Origin: Chloroflexota bacterium
GTDB lineage: Bacteria; Chloroflexota; Dehalococcoidia; Lucifugimonadales; Australimonadaceae
DNA length: 64,000 bases
Direction: 5' to 3'
Assembly (NCBI GenBank): GCA_009838965.1
Contig: VXQP01000074.1
Location: 25,794 to 89,793 of the forward strand
The notes beneath the pieces were generated by a model. That model searched no databases. It worked only from the letters and a program-made list of their open reading frames with translations, and was not told where the DNA came from. The translations under genes and the position numbers were made by a program. This document shows positions 1 to 9,992 of the stretch, one piece after another; the stretch's first letter is position 1; every line of letters starts with the position of its first letter.

Positions 1-588
1 GAGATGGCCACGGGGCTGGACCTCGTCGAGCTGCAGCTGCGGGTCGCGGCGGGCGAGCGTCTGCCGCTCTCGCAGAGCGACGTCCACCAGCACGGGGCGG
101 CCATCGAGGCGCGCATCTACCCGGAGGACCCGGTGATGCTGCTGCCGACCGCGGGGACGGTCTCAGTGCTCGTCGAGCCGGAGGGGCCGAACGTGCGCGT
201 CGACAGCGCGCTGTACCAAGGCTACGAGGTGTCGCCGCACTACGAGTCGATGATGGCGAAGCTGATCGTCCACGGCGAGACGCGGGAGGAGGCGATCGCG
301 CACATGCTGGCGGCGCTCGACCAGTACGTCATCGAGGGGCCGGTCGTGAACATCCCGCTCGTGCGGCGGGTGATGGAGCACAAGGACTTCAGGAACGGCG
401 CGTTCGACAACGCGTTCCTTGAGCGGATGCTGAACGAACCGGCGCGCAACAGCGCGCTCGCCGCCGCGATAGCGGTCGCGATGGCGCTGGAACAGGAGTC
501 CCCGCAGGAGATACAGTTCAGCAGGTGGCGGATGCACGGCCGGCGCATGGCGATGGCGAACCGCCTCAGCAGCGGAGTGTTGCAGTGA
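1..588 (+). CDS. accC: Biotin carboxylase subunit of acyl-CoA carboxylase, 3' end
   Basis: The gene enters from the left edge already in frame; the last 195 residues are visible. Biotin carboxylase uses ATP and bicarbonate to carboxylate the biotin on the carrier protein, the first half-reaction of acetyl/propionyl-CoA carboxylase. The visible start, EMATGLDLVELQLRVAAGE, is the conserved segment after the ATP-grasp core, followed by the AIEARIYPEDP motif of the C-terminal domain. The last codon overlaps the GTG of the biotin carrier gene by four bases (GTGA), so the two are translationally coupled. The C-terminus (about residues 160-195) is weakly conserved. Whether the substrate is acetyl-CoA or a longer acyl-CoA cannot be decided without the carboxyltransferase subunit, which lies outside. 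Confidence 0.93.
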   Translation, partial: EMATGLDLVELQLRVAAGERLPLSQSDVHQHGAAIEARIYPEDPVMLLPTAGTVSVLVEPEGPNVRVDSALYQGYEVSPHYESMMAKLIVHGETREEAIAHMLAALDQYVIEGPVVNIPLVRRVMEHKDFRNGAFDNAFLERMLNEPARNSALAAAIAVAMALEQESPQEIQFSRWRMHGRRMAMANRLSSGVLQ

Positions 589-1001
589 AACGGATGCGCG
601 TGCGAGTGAACGACGATTGGTACGACGTCGAGATCGCCGACCTCTTCCAGAACCCGGTCGAGGTCGTCGTGGACGGCGAGACGTACATGGTCGAGGTCGG
701 CAACCCGGGAGACGTTGGCGTTCCGGCGCGGCGTTCCGCGACCCGCAAGGCGGAGCTGCCGGGTCTGCGCGGCATGACGCAGGGCGACGAGCGCGTCATC
801 CGCTGTCCGCTGCCCGGCAAGATCGTCTCGGTCACGGTCACGAAGGGGCAGGAGCTGGAGGCGGGCGACGAGATATGCCTGCTGGAGTCGATGAAGATGG
901 AGCAGAGCGTGCGCATGGCGCGCAGCGGGGTCGTGAAGGGCGTGAAGATCAAGAAGGACCAGGCCGTCGAGGCCGGTCAGCCGCTCCTGGAGATCCAGTA
1001 G
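585..1001 (+). CDS. Biotin carboxyl carrier (biotinyl-lipoyl domain) protein
   Basis: A 138-residue carrier that shuttles CO2 from the biotin carboxylase to a carboxyltransferase. The biotinylation site ESMKMEQ is present with the acceptor lysine near residue 104, inside an 80-residue C-terminal biotinyl domain that starts at about IRCPLPGKIVSVTV. The N-terminal half (VRVNDDWYDVEIADL, then VVVDGETYMVEVGN) resembles the small N-terminal domain of propionyl-CoA-type carriers. I chose the GTG at 585 because it overlaps the accC stop and begins just before the conserved sequence; an ATG at 594 is the alternative, and a longer reading from 525 would run deep inside accC. It forms an operon with accC and probably the Rieske gene 3 bp downstream. 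Confidence 0.9.
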   Translation: MKRMRVRVNDDWYDVEIADLFQNPVEVVVDGETYMVEVGNPGDVGVPARRSATRKAELPGLRGMTQGDERVIRCPLPGKIVSVTVTKGQELEAGDEICLLESMKMEQSVRMARSGVVKGVKIKKDQAVEAGQPLLEIQ

Positions 1002-1004
1002 CCG

Positions 1005-1370
1005 ATGTTCAGCCAGGCCCCCACAACCCTGAACGAGTACTACCTCTGCCCGCTGAGCGAACTGCAGGAGAAGGGCGTGCTCGCCATCGAGATCGAGCAT
1101 CCGAAGTACCGCGGGTGGGAGATCGCCGTCTTCTGGGACGGTGAGCGCATCGGCACGCTGGAGAACTTCTGCCCGCACCAGGGCGCGATGCTCTCGTGGG
1201 GCACGATCGAGCCGGGGCAGGTCATCTGTCCGCTGCACTCGGCCATCTTCGACATCGTCACCGGCGAGTGCCTCGACCGCTACACGTACGACGCGACGGC
1301 CTTCGAGACGTTCGTGCGCGGCGACGAGGTCTGGGCGCGCCTGCCGGGGCGTCCGCTGCACCAAAGGTAG
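1005..1370 (+). CDS. Small Rieske 2Fe-2S ferredoxin-like protein
   Basis: A 121-residue single-domain Rieske protein. The two cluster-binding boxes are CPHQG (near residue 53) and CPLHSAIFD (near 74), giving Cys-x-His...Cys-x2-His ligands for a 2Fe-2S cluster. Proteins of this size serve as electron-transfer ferredoxins for ring-hydroxylating oxygenases or nitrite-reductase-like systems. It starts 3 bp after the biotin carrier stop and so is probably co-transcribed, although no direct link between a carboxylase and a Rieske protein is established. The Rieske oxygenase at 11259-12527 has its own Rieske domain; whether this ferredoxin feeds it is only a possibility. Confidence 0.88.
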   Translation: MFSQAPTTLNEYYLCPLSELQEKGVLAIEIEHPKYRGWEIAVFWDGERIGTLENFCPHQGAMLSWGTIEPGQVICPLHSAIFDIVTGECLDRYTYDATAFETFVRGDEVWARLPGRPLHQR

Positions 1371-1374
1371 GGGG

Positions 1375-1429
1375 CACCCTCACCCGCGCGCGCTCCGTGC
1401 GGCGACCTCTCCCAGAGGGCGAGGTGGGC
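1375..1429. repeat. Dispersed palindromic repeat, family B (copy 1)
   Basis: An imperfect palindromic block directly after the Rieske stop, beginning CACCCTCACCCGCGCG and ending CCTCTCCCAGAGGGCGAGG. The reverse complement of the same block (CCTCTGGGAGAGG...GGGGGTGAGGGTG) recurs at 49731-49786 before leuS. Similar blocks are common in noncoding DNA of environmental bacteria. Confidence 0.75.
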
Positions 1430-1432
1430 TGC

Positions 1433-1460
1433 GAGATTCCTGCCTGCGCAGGAATGACGG
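1433..1460. repeat. ATTCC/GGAAT palindromic dispersed repeat, family A (copy 1)
   Basis: GAGATTCCTGCCTGCGCAGG followed by AATGACGG. It is an inverted repeat of the ATTCC...GGAAT type, of the same family as 43941-43972, 48109-48140 and 49357-49388. The arms vary together (TGCG/CGCA here, CCGC/GCGG and CAGC/GCTG elsewhere), as expected of paired hairpin arms. Confidence 0.8.
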
Positions 1461-1473
1461 AAGGGGAGGGCGT

Positions 1474-1550
1474 GGTTCGACAGGCTCACCATGAGCGGAT
1501 AATAAGGCTCACCATGAGCGGACATTAAGGTGCGCCACGAGCGGAGCCTA
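1474..1550. repeat. GGTTCGACAGG element extended into a 23-bp tandem repeat
   Basis: GGTTCGACAGG plus CTCACCATGAGCGG at 1474-1498 is followed by two more units with a period of exactly 23 bp (1482-1504, 1505-1527, 1528-1550). Units 1 and 2 share AGGCTCACCATGAGCGGA and unit 3 is degenerate (AGGTGCGCCACGAGCGGA). The single-copy form of the element is at 43915-43939 in inverse orientation. The block fills the gap before uvrA and contains no gene. Confidence 0.8.
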
Positions 1551-1587
1551 TCCCCCAGCCCAGCGGCAGGTGATACCATCTAGCCCC

Positions 1588-4554
<2,967 letters not shown>

Positions 4555-4557
4555 GGG

Positions 4558-4899
4558 CTACTCCCAAGGCTCGTCCCGCCACTGGACTGGCTGACCTTCC
4601 TCGAATATCGCCTCGTACAGCCCAGGAAGCGTCGCCTGGTACTTGTCGTCTGTGATGTAAGACATCTCCATGAACTCATATGGGTCGATGAGCACCAACT
4701 GGATGAAGACTGGTCTCGACTGGCCAAGCAAGGCAACCTTGGCCAAGTAGCCGTGCTCGTTCGTGTTGTCGAGGAATTCTGCCACGTCTACACCAACGAC
4801 ACCGTCCAAGCTCTCCCAGTTTGAGACAGCCTCCTGCACGAGTTGGAACCCGTCGCGCGTCATGCGCGGATCGTTGATCGGGGTGGCGGGAAGTGTCAA
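4558..4899 (-). CDS. Uncharacterised 113-aa protein next to the DpnI-like gene
   Basis: A 113-residue soluble, acidic protein I do not recognise. It has no signal peptide or membrane segment. Visible traits are a hydrophobic middle (VFIQLVLIDPYEFMEMSYI) and a Trp/Glu-rich end (VQWRDEPWE). It starts 7 bp after the stop of the DpnI-like gene, on the same strand, so the two very likely form a two-gene operon. In Streptococcus the dpnC operon also carries a small downstream gene (dpnD), but I see no sequence resemblance to that product. Base composition matches the DpnI gene and is lower in GC than uvrA. It may modulate or protect against the nuclease, but that rests only on position. Confidence 0.75.
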   Translation of the reverse strand: MTLPATPINDPRMTRDGFQLVQEAVSNWESLDGVVGVDVAEFLDNTNEHGYLAKVALLGQSRPVFIQLVLIDPYEFMEMSYITDDKYQATLPGLYEAIFEEGQPVQWRDEPWE

Positions 4900-4906
4900 G
4901 AGTCGG

Positions 4907-5686
4907 TCAGGCTACAACCCTGTAGCGTCCCCGCCTGTCGACAAACAGGAGCACTCCACCTTTGGCGAGCACCTGCATCTGCTGACGAATCTTCGCCTGT
5001 ACGTTTCGGTTGTCCGCGTGCCGCGAGGCGAGTTCAGATTCGAACCGCGCGTAGAAGTTCCGGAGGGTGAAATCCTTGCTCTGTGTCTCCCGCTCCAGCA
5101 CGCGGATGCACGACAACACGTCAGCGGCCCAGCCTCCCTTCTTACCGGCAAGGAACCCGTAGCGCTGCCATTCGTCACGGACTTGGACAGGGCTGCGAGA
5201 GACACCGGCCTTCACAACATCCACGCGGCCTTCTTCGGGCAGTTGTCCCAGCAGGATGTTGGAGCCTACCCAGCCCTTCCTTTGTGCATCAGCCGACAAC
5301 TCGGCTCTACGCTCCACCACCGCCGAGCTCAGGAAATGGCCCGGTACAACAAACAGGTCGGTCACGGCTTCGGCAGGAATCGAGTATTGGAGAAACGCGT
5401 AGTGCGGCGCTCGCCCTGCGGCGATGGCCTGCATTTTGGTGTAGTACTCGGAGTTGCTGACTCTCCGCCCGAATGGCTTGTTCTGACCCTTGAGTTGATA
5501 GAGAGCACCACAACTCGAGCACGAGTAATCCCAAACGGCAGTATTCGCTCGCGCAGCATCAAGGTGAGCGGAAGTACAAGCGAGGCAATAGAGGTTTCGC
5601 GTCGCCCAATCTTCCGTCAAACGCCGAGCGATTTGACTCGGATTCTTGTACCCCTCAGCGACGGTCAGGTCTAGGCGTAAGTCCAT
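4907..5686 (-). CDS. DpnI-type methyl-directed (type IIM) restriction endonuclease
   Basis: 259 residues, against 254 for DpnI, colinear with DpnI from the first residue. Shared landmarks are the N-terminal YK-N-SQ-AR-LTEDW block (residues 13-27), zinc cysteines C34/C37 and C56/C59, catalytic D53 and K66, the later GWxGxNIxLxQxPxxGR block, and a C-terminal winged-helix region (IRQQMQVLAKGG...RGRYRV). DpnI cuts GATC only when the adenine is methylated, so this enzyme is expected to attack Dam-methylated invading DNA. The residue at DpnI position E64 is Gln here (YQLK instead of FELK). The start is ATG 5684-5686, which matches the DpnI N-terminus; longer readings run into the neighbour. Codon composition is less GC-rich than the flanks, suggesting transfer. 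Confidence 0.9.
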   Translation of the reverse strand: MDLRLDLTVAEGYKNPSQIARRLTEDWATRNLYCLACTSAHLDAARANTAVWDYSCSSCGALYQLKGQNKPFGRRVSNSEYYTKMQAIAAGRAPHYAFLQYSIPAEAVTDLFVVPGHFLSSAVVERRAELSADAQRKGWVGSNILLGQLPEEGRVDVVKAGVSRSPVQVRDEWQRYGFLAGKKGGWAADVLSCIRVLERETQSKDFTLRNFYARFESELASRHADNRNVQAKIRQQMQVLAKGGVLLFVDRRGRYRVVA

Positions 5687-5695
5687 GGGGCGCGG

Positions 5696-5701
5696 ATTAT
5701 A
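5696..5701 (-). promoter_or_regulatory. -10 element of the DpnI-like gene, probably leaderless
   Basis: On the minus strand TATAAT is followed by only nine bases (CCGCGCCCC) before the ATG at 5686. Transcription from this box would start within a few bases of the start codon, leaving no room for a ribosome binding site. No convincing -35 is seen 17 bp upstream. Confidence 0.55.
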
Positions 5702-5735
5702 GACACCCCCACCCGCCCCCGATAGCCTCGGTTTC

Positions 5736-6179
5736 ATGCGCACGCTCAGGCTCGGACTTGCGCGGTGGATGGTGGGGACGGCCATCCCCGCCGTATTCCG
5801 CCGCGTCAACGCCATCACTGCGTGGGTTGTGCGCTCGCGGCTGCACTTCCTGCTGCTCGGAAGCGTGCTCGTCGTGCGCTGCGAGGGACAGCGCACCGGG
5901 AGGACATACCTTGTGCCGGTGACGTGCCGCCCGGCCAACGGCGGGGCGCTCCACGCGATGACGAGCGCCCGTGCTCTCTGGTGGCGCAACATCGCAAGCG
6001 GCGCACCGGCGACGGTGTACTACCGGGGCCGCGAGCGCGAGGCGCGCATCGAGATCGTGCGCGGCGTCGACGATCCGTCAGAGGTTGAGCGCGCGCTGGC
6101 GTCGCGGGGCGTGGTCGCGCGGTCGCTCGTCGCGCTGCCCGCGTCGGAGACGGTGCTGCTTCGGGTGTGGCTGTTGTAG
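5736..6179 (+). CDS. Nitroreductase/quinone reductase family protein (deazaflavin-type fold)
   Basis: A 147-residue protein resembling the DDN-like F420H2-dependent nitroreductase family, a split-barrel fold. Typical features are a basic, hydrophobic N-terminal helix (residues 1-45), then VLVVRCEGQRTGRTYLVPVTC and an ALWWRNIASGAPATVYYRGRE segment matching the 'W..NL.A.P...v...g' stretch of the family. Members reduce quinones or nitro compounds with F420, and some bind other flavins or heme, so the substrate is unknown. The gene stands alone, divergent from the DpnI-like gene and convergent with the SDR gene (2 bp between stops). Confidence 0.7.
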   Translation: MRTLRLGLARWMVGTAIPAVFRRVNAITAWVVRSRLHFLLLGSVLVVRCEGQRTGRTYLVPVTCRPANGGALHAMTSARALWWRNIASGAPATVYYRGREREARIEIVRGVDDPSEVERALASRGVVARSLVALPASETVLLRVWLL

Positions 6180-6181
6180 AA

Positions 6182-6958
6182 CTAGAGGTTCGGGTTCTGC
6201 GCCGACACGCCGGTGCCGCCCGCGAGCGAGCCTCCATCGACCAGCAGGTCCGCCGCCGCGATGAAGTCGGCGTCGTCCGATGCGAGGAAGACGACCGCCT
6301 TTGCGATGTCCGGCGGCATGCCCTGACGTCCCACGAGGTTCGACACGCCCCGGCCCTCGGTCGGCATCTCCTCCCGCCCCACCGGCGAGCCGATGCGGTT
6401 GGGCGTCAGGGAGTTCACTCGTACGCCGAACGGCGCGAACTGGATGGCGAGCGAGCGGGTGAGGTTGAGCACGCCGCCCTTCGCCGCCGAGTAGGCCGTC
6501 GCGTCGGCGCGGCCCCGATGGCCGGACGTGGAGGCGATGTTGATGATCTTGCCGCCGCGCCCCTGGTCGCGCATCTGCCGCCCCGCGTACTTGCACGTCA
6601 GGAACACGCTCTTGAGCGTCACGTCGATGATGCGGTCCCACTCGTCCTCGGGCAGGTCGAGCGCAGGGGTGTGGTCGGTGATGGCGGCGTTGTTCACGAG
6701 GATGTCCACGCCACCGAACGCCTCGACGGTCGCGCTCACCATGTGCTGCACGTCCTCGCTCGACGATACGTCCGCCTGGACCGCGATGGCGCAGCCGGGG
6801 TGGTCGGCGTTGATGGCGTCGGCGACAGCCTGCGCGGCCTCCAGCCGTACGTCGACGAGCGCGACCTTCGCGCCCTCCCCGACGAAGTAGTGGCCCACCG
6901 ACTCGCCGATGTTCCGTCCCGCGCCCGTAACGATAGCTACCTGGTTCTCCAGTCTCAT
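6182..6958 (-). CDS. Short-chain dehydrogenase/reductase (SDR)
   Basis: A classical 258-residue NAD(P)-dependent oxidoreductase. The Rossmann motif TGAGRNIG is near residue 11 (the usual TGxxxGIG with N in place of G), NNAA near 89, the catalytic Ser in IASTSG near 142 and YSAAK near 155. The end, VDGGSLAGGTG, is the usual C-terminal substrate-loop region. It lies 19 bp after the ATPase gene of the iron-type ABC operon and is probably its last gene, although SDRs are not part of iron uptake. The Asp in VALVDVR at the end of the second strand favours NAD over NADP. The substrate cannot be predicted. Confidence 0.9.
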   Translation of the reverse strand: MRLENQVAIVTGAGRNIGESVGHYFVGEGAKVALVDVRLEAAQAVADAINADHPGCAIAVQADVSSSEDVQHMVSATVEAFGGVDILVNNAAITDHTPALDLPEDEWDRIIDVTLKSVFLTCKYAGRQMRDQGRGGKIINIASTSGHRGRADATAYSAAKGGVLNLTRSLAIQFAPFGVRVNSLTPNRIGSPVGREEMPTEGRGVSNLVGRQGMPPDIAKAVVFLASDDADFIAAADLLVDGGSLAGGTGVSAQNPNL

Positions 6959-6977
6959 GCGTCTGCTCCTGTTGGGG

Positions 6978-8123
6978 TTAGCCCGCCTGCTCCGCCGCCG
7001 CGACGGCCACGCCGACCGGCACGACCCGGGAGGCCGATACCTTGAACGATAGCGTAACCGTGTCGCTCTCGTTCACCGGTTCGCCCGGATGCACGTCCGC
7101 CTTCACCAGCGCGCCGTTGACGTCGACCGCGCAGTCGAGCGTGTTGCCGAGGTAGACGACGCTCCGCACCGTGCCGGAGAGCACGTTGACGTCGTCTCCG
7201 GCAGGAGACGCGCCCGCATGCAGCATGACGTTCTCTGGCCGTACGGCCACGGCGACCCGCGTCCCCCTGGCCACCGCCTCTGCCGTCGTGCAGCGCAGCA
7301 CGCCGTGCTCCGTCTCCACGCCGGTCACACCGCCCGTCTCCACGGCATCCGTAACGGTGCCTTCGAAGAAGTTGGCGGAGCCGATGAACTCCGCGGCGAA
7401 CCGGTTGCGCGGGGCCTCGTATATCTCACGCGGCGGTCCGTACTGGACGAGGCGTCCGCTGTCCATGACCGCGACCTGGTCGGAGAGCGTCAGCGCCTCC
7501 AACTGATCGTGCGTCACGAACAGCGTGGTTATGCCGAGCGTGGACGTGAGCAGCTTCAGCTCGTTCCGCATCTCCTCGCGCAGCTTGGCGTCGAGGTTGC
7601 TCAGGGGTTCGTCGAGCAGAAGCGCCTTCGGTTCGTTCACGAGCGCTCTCGCAAGCGCGAGCCGCTGCTGCTGGCCTCCGCTCAACTGCGGCGCGGGGCG
7701 CTTCTCCAATCCGTCCAGGTGGACGAGCGCGAGCGAGCGCATCACGCGGTCCTGAGTCTCCGCATTGGAGAACTTCTGCGGCCCCTGCTTCAGTGGGAAC
7801 GCCACGTTGTCGAAGACGTTCATATGCGGCCAGATGGCGTACGACTGGAAGACCATCCCCATCGGACGCTTGTGCGGCGGCGTCCACATGCCCCGGCTCG
7901 ATGACACGAGCACGGCGTCCTCCAGCGTGATGTCGCCGTCGTCCGGGCGCTCGAGCCCCGCGATGCAGCGAAGCGTCGTGGACTTGCCGCAGCCGGACGG
8001 ACCGAGCAGCGTGAAGAACGCGCCCGCCTCGACGTCGAACGTCACGTCCTCGACCGCGCGCACTTCGCCCTGATCGGTGTCGAACCGCTTGAAGAGGTTT
8101 CTGACCTGAAGCGCTACCGCCAC
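6978..8123 (-). CDS. ABC transporter ATP-binding protein, iron(III)/polyamine type (FbpC/PotA-like)
   Basis: A 381-residue ATPase of a binding-protein-dependent uptake system. Walker A is GPSGCGKST near residue 39, Q-loop FQSYAIWPHM, signature [15 protein letters not shown], Walker B LLLDEPLSNLD, H-loop FVTHD. The C-terminal third (from about residue 245) is the TOBE regulatory barrel. The start is GTG 8121-8123, preceded by GGGGAGG at good spacing. It lies 12 bp downstream of the permease gene in the order binding protein, permease, ATPase, SDR. The fused permease and the binding protein make ferric iron the best substrate guess; thiamine, phosphonate or polyamine relatives cannot be excluded. 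Confidence 0.93.
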   Translation of the reverse strand: MAVALQVRNLFKRFDTDQGEVRAVEDVTFDVEAGAFFTLLGPSGCGKSTTLRCIAGLERPDDGDITLEDAVLVSSSRGMWTPPHKRPMGMVFQSYAIWPHMNVFDNVAFPLKQGPQKFSNAETQDRVMRSLALVHLDGLEKRPAPQLSGGQQQRLALARALVNEPKALLLDEPLSNLDAKLREEMRNELKLLTSTLGITTLFVTHDQLEALTLSDQVAVMDSGRLVQYGPPREIYEAPRNRFAAEFIGSANFFEGTVTDAVETGGVTGVETEHGVLRCTTAEAVARGTRVAVAVRPENVMLHAGASPAGDDVNVLSGTVRSVVYLGNTLDCAVDVNGALVKADVHPGEPVNESDTVTLSFKVSASRVVPVGVAVAAAEQAG

Positions 8124-8135
8124 GTTGACCTCCCC

Positions 8136-9884
8136 TTACTGTTGCCTGCTGAGCCGCTGACCCACGATCCGCGTGAGCACCACAAGCAGGATGATGAGTA
8201 TCACGAGCAGTACACCTGCCGCCGCCGCAAGGTTCAGCCGCCCGCCGAAGAACTGCTGCCAGACGTAGGCCGAGATGATGCGGTTGGAGCTGGACTGCAG
8301 CAGCAGCGCCACCGTCAGCTCGCGTCCGCTGTGGATGGCGACCCACAGCCAGCCCGCGACCAGCGACGGCATGAGCAGCGGCAGGATGATACGGCGGAAC
8401 GTGCTGAACCACGCAGCCCCGCTCATCGCGCCGGCCTCCTCCAGCTCGCGGTGTATCTGGAACATCGCCCCGTTCGTCGTCCGCGTGCCGTAGGCGATGA
8501 ACAGCGAGATGTGGGCTATGACGATGAGCCATATCGTCCCGTAGGTGGGTACGAGGACGAACAGCCCGATGATGAGCCACGCAAGCCCCATGACGATGCC
8601 CGGGACCGTGTGCGGCATGAACGCCAACATGTCCAGTATCGACTTCCCGCGCGCCCTGCTCCGCACCACGAACCACGAGACGACCGCGGAGAGGAGCATC
8701 GTCAGCGCGGGCACCACGAGGATGAGCAGCAGCGAGTTCCGCAGGCCCTGCATGAACTCGTGCCTGCCCGGCCCGGTGAGGATGAAGCGGTACGCGTCCA
8801 GGCTGACGAACTCCAGCGCCTTCGGCAGTGGCGCCTGGTAGAACGGGATGAGGCTCGCCCAGAGGAGAATGAACATCGGCAGGCCGAACGTGAGGATGAA
8901 GAAGAGGATGATGAGGCCCGCGCTGATGAACCGGCCCGTCGGCCCCAGCTCGATGCGCCTCGGACGGTAGCCCTTGCCGGTCACCGTGGCGAACCGCTGC
9001 TGTATCCGCGTCACGCGGTGGTAGATGAAGATGCCGACCACGCCGAGGATGCCGGCGATCGTGGCGAGGCTGGTGGCGAAGCCGTAGTCCGGCGGCGTCT
9101 GGCTCGTCGCGAGGTAGATGCGCGTCGCGAGTACGTGGATATCCGCAGGCATGCCCATCACGCCGGGGATCTCGAACACGCCGACTGTCGACGTGGCGAT
9201 ATAGACCACCACGCCGAGGATGCCCGGCGTCATGATGGGCAGCGTGATGTGGCGCGCCGTCTTGAACGTACCCACCTGCGACATGGAGGACGCTTCTTCC
9301 AACGACGGGTCCATGCTGCGGAAGAGGCCGATGACCATGAGGAAGATGGTGGCCGCAAGCCGCAAGCCCTCCACGAAGATCAACGCCCACATCGTGTTCG
9401 GGTTGAACGGTCCCTTGTCCCAGTCCAGCCATGCCGTGAACGGCAGGTTCACCAGGCCGGTGCGGGGGTTCAGCACGAGCACCCACGCGATGGCGAACAT
9501 GGCCGCGGGCATCGCGCTGTTGATGACGATTGATACGAAGCCGAAGTTGCGCAGCGGCGTGTTGGTGCGCTCGATGAGCCACGCGAACCCGACGCCGATG
9601 ATGAGGCCGACGATGATCGAGCCGACCGAGAACCAGAACGTGTTGATGAGCAGCTCGTACGTGAGCGGATTGAGGAAGGTGTCCACGTAGTTGCTGATGG
9701 TGAACGTGCCGCCGCGCTCACCAGGCCCCGCCGTGCGGAAGCTGAACCACAGCACGAGCACCAGAGGCACGACAACGAGGAACGCCAGCAGTGCCCCCAG
9801 GGAGCCGATGACGATCAGCACCTGCGGGTCCGTCCGCATCCCCCGGCGCAGAGTGCGCCCCACGGTTGTCTGCTGCCCGATCAT
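8136..9884 (-). CDS. Fused ABC permease, iron type (FbpB/AfuB-like)
   Basis: A 582-residue inner-membrane protein made of two homologous permease halves, the hallmark of ferric-iron ABC permeases. Each half carries an ATPase-contact EAA loop: EEASSMSQVGTFKTA and EEAGAMSGAAWFSTF, each followed by ITLP or IILP. About 12 hydrophobic helices are visible, the first at residues 27-50, with the half boundary around residue 315. It starts at ATG 9884, about 110 bp after the binding-protein stop, and that gap holds two strong hairpins. It forms the channel for the ATPase at 6978-8123. Confidence 0.93.
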   Translation of the reverse strand: MIGQQTTVGRTLRRGMRTDPQVLIVIGSLGALLAFLVVVPLVLVLWFSFRTAGPGERGGTFTISNYVDTFLNPLTYELLINTFWFSVGSIIVGLIIGVGFAWLIERTNTPLRNFGFVSIVINSAMPAAMFAIAWVLVLNPRTGLVNLPFTAWLDWDKGPFNPNTMWALIFVEGLRLAATIFLMVIGLFRSMDPSLEEASSMSQVGTFKTARHITLPIMTPGILGVVVYIATSTVGVFEIPGVMGMPADIHVLATRIYLATSQTPPDYGFATSLATIAGILGVVGIFIYHRVTRIQQRFATVTGKGYRPRRIELGPTGRFISAGLIILFFILTFGLPMFILLWASLIPFYQAPLPKALEFVSLDAYRFILTGPGRHEFMQGLRNSLLLILVVPALTMLLSAVVSWFVVRSRARGKSILDMLAFMPHTVPGIVMGLAWLIIGLFVLVPTYGTIWLIVIAHISLFIAYGTRTTNGAMFQIHRELEEAGAMSGAAWFSTFRRIILPLLMPSLVAGWLWVAIHSGRELTVALLLQSSSNRIISAYVWQQFFGGRLNLAAAAGVLLVILIILLVVLTRIVGQRLSRQQ

Positions 9885-9902
9885 GACGCGCCGCTCACTC
9901 CC

Positions 9903-9923
9903 GGGGCAGCACTGTGCTGCCCC
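9903..9923 (-). terminator. Hairpin 1 between binding-protein and permease genes
   Basis: GGGGCAGCAC-T-GTGCTGCCCC, ten perfectly complementary bases around one base (in practice nine pairs with a triloop). No U-run follows, so it is more likely an attenuator or mRNA-stability element than a full terminator. Confidence 0.6.
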
Positions 9924-9935
9924 CTCAGGTCACAA

Positions 9936-9969
9936 GGCGCCGGGACGACCCTGTCGTCATCCCGGCGCC
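9936..9969 (-). terminator. Hairpin 2 between binding-protein and permease genes
   Basis: A long stem with arms GGCGCCGGGACGAC and GTCGTC-A-TCCCGGCGCC around a CCT loop; the only interruption is one unpaired base. It lies 23 bp after the binding-protein stop. Such elements usually protect the upstream transcript so that binding protein is made in excess over the permease. Confidence 0.7.
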
Positions 9970-9992
9970 CTGGCTGCATGAGACTTCGAGCT

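Noticed and set aside
1474..1490. GGTTCGA as a possible tRNA T-loop
   Set aside because: No acceptor, D or anticodon stems can be drawn around it; it is part of the dispersed element also present at 43915.
1482..1550. Possible CRISPR array
   Set aside because: Units are contiguous 23-bp tandem repeats without unique spacers, and no cas gene is in the window.
4558..4899. Calling the 113-aa gene dpnD
   Set aside because: Position is similar to the streptococcal operon but the sequence shows no resemblance to DpnD.
7426..9582. A 718-codon open frame on the minus strand
   Set aside because: It lies in another frame of the ABC permease and ATPase genes, and its His/Arg/Gly-rich translation has no recognisable domain.
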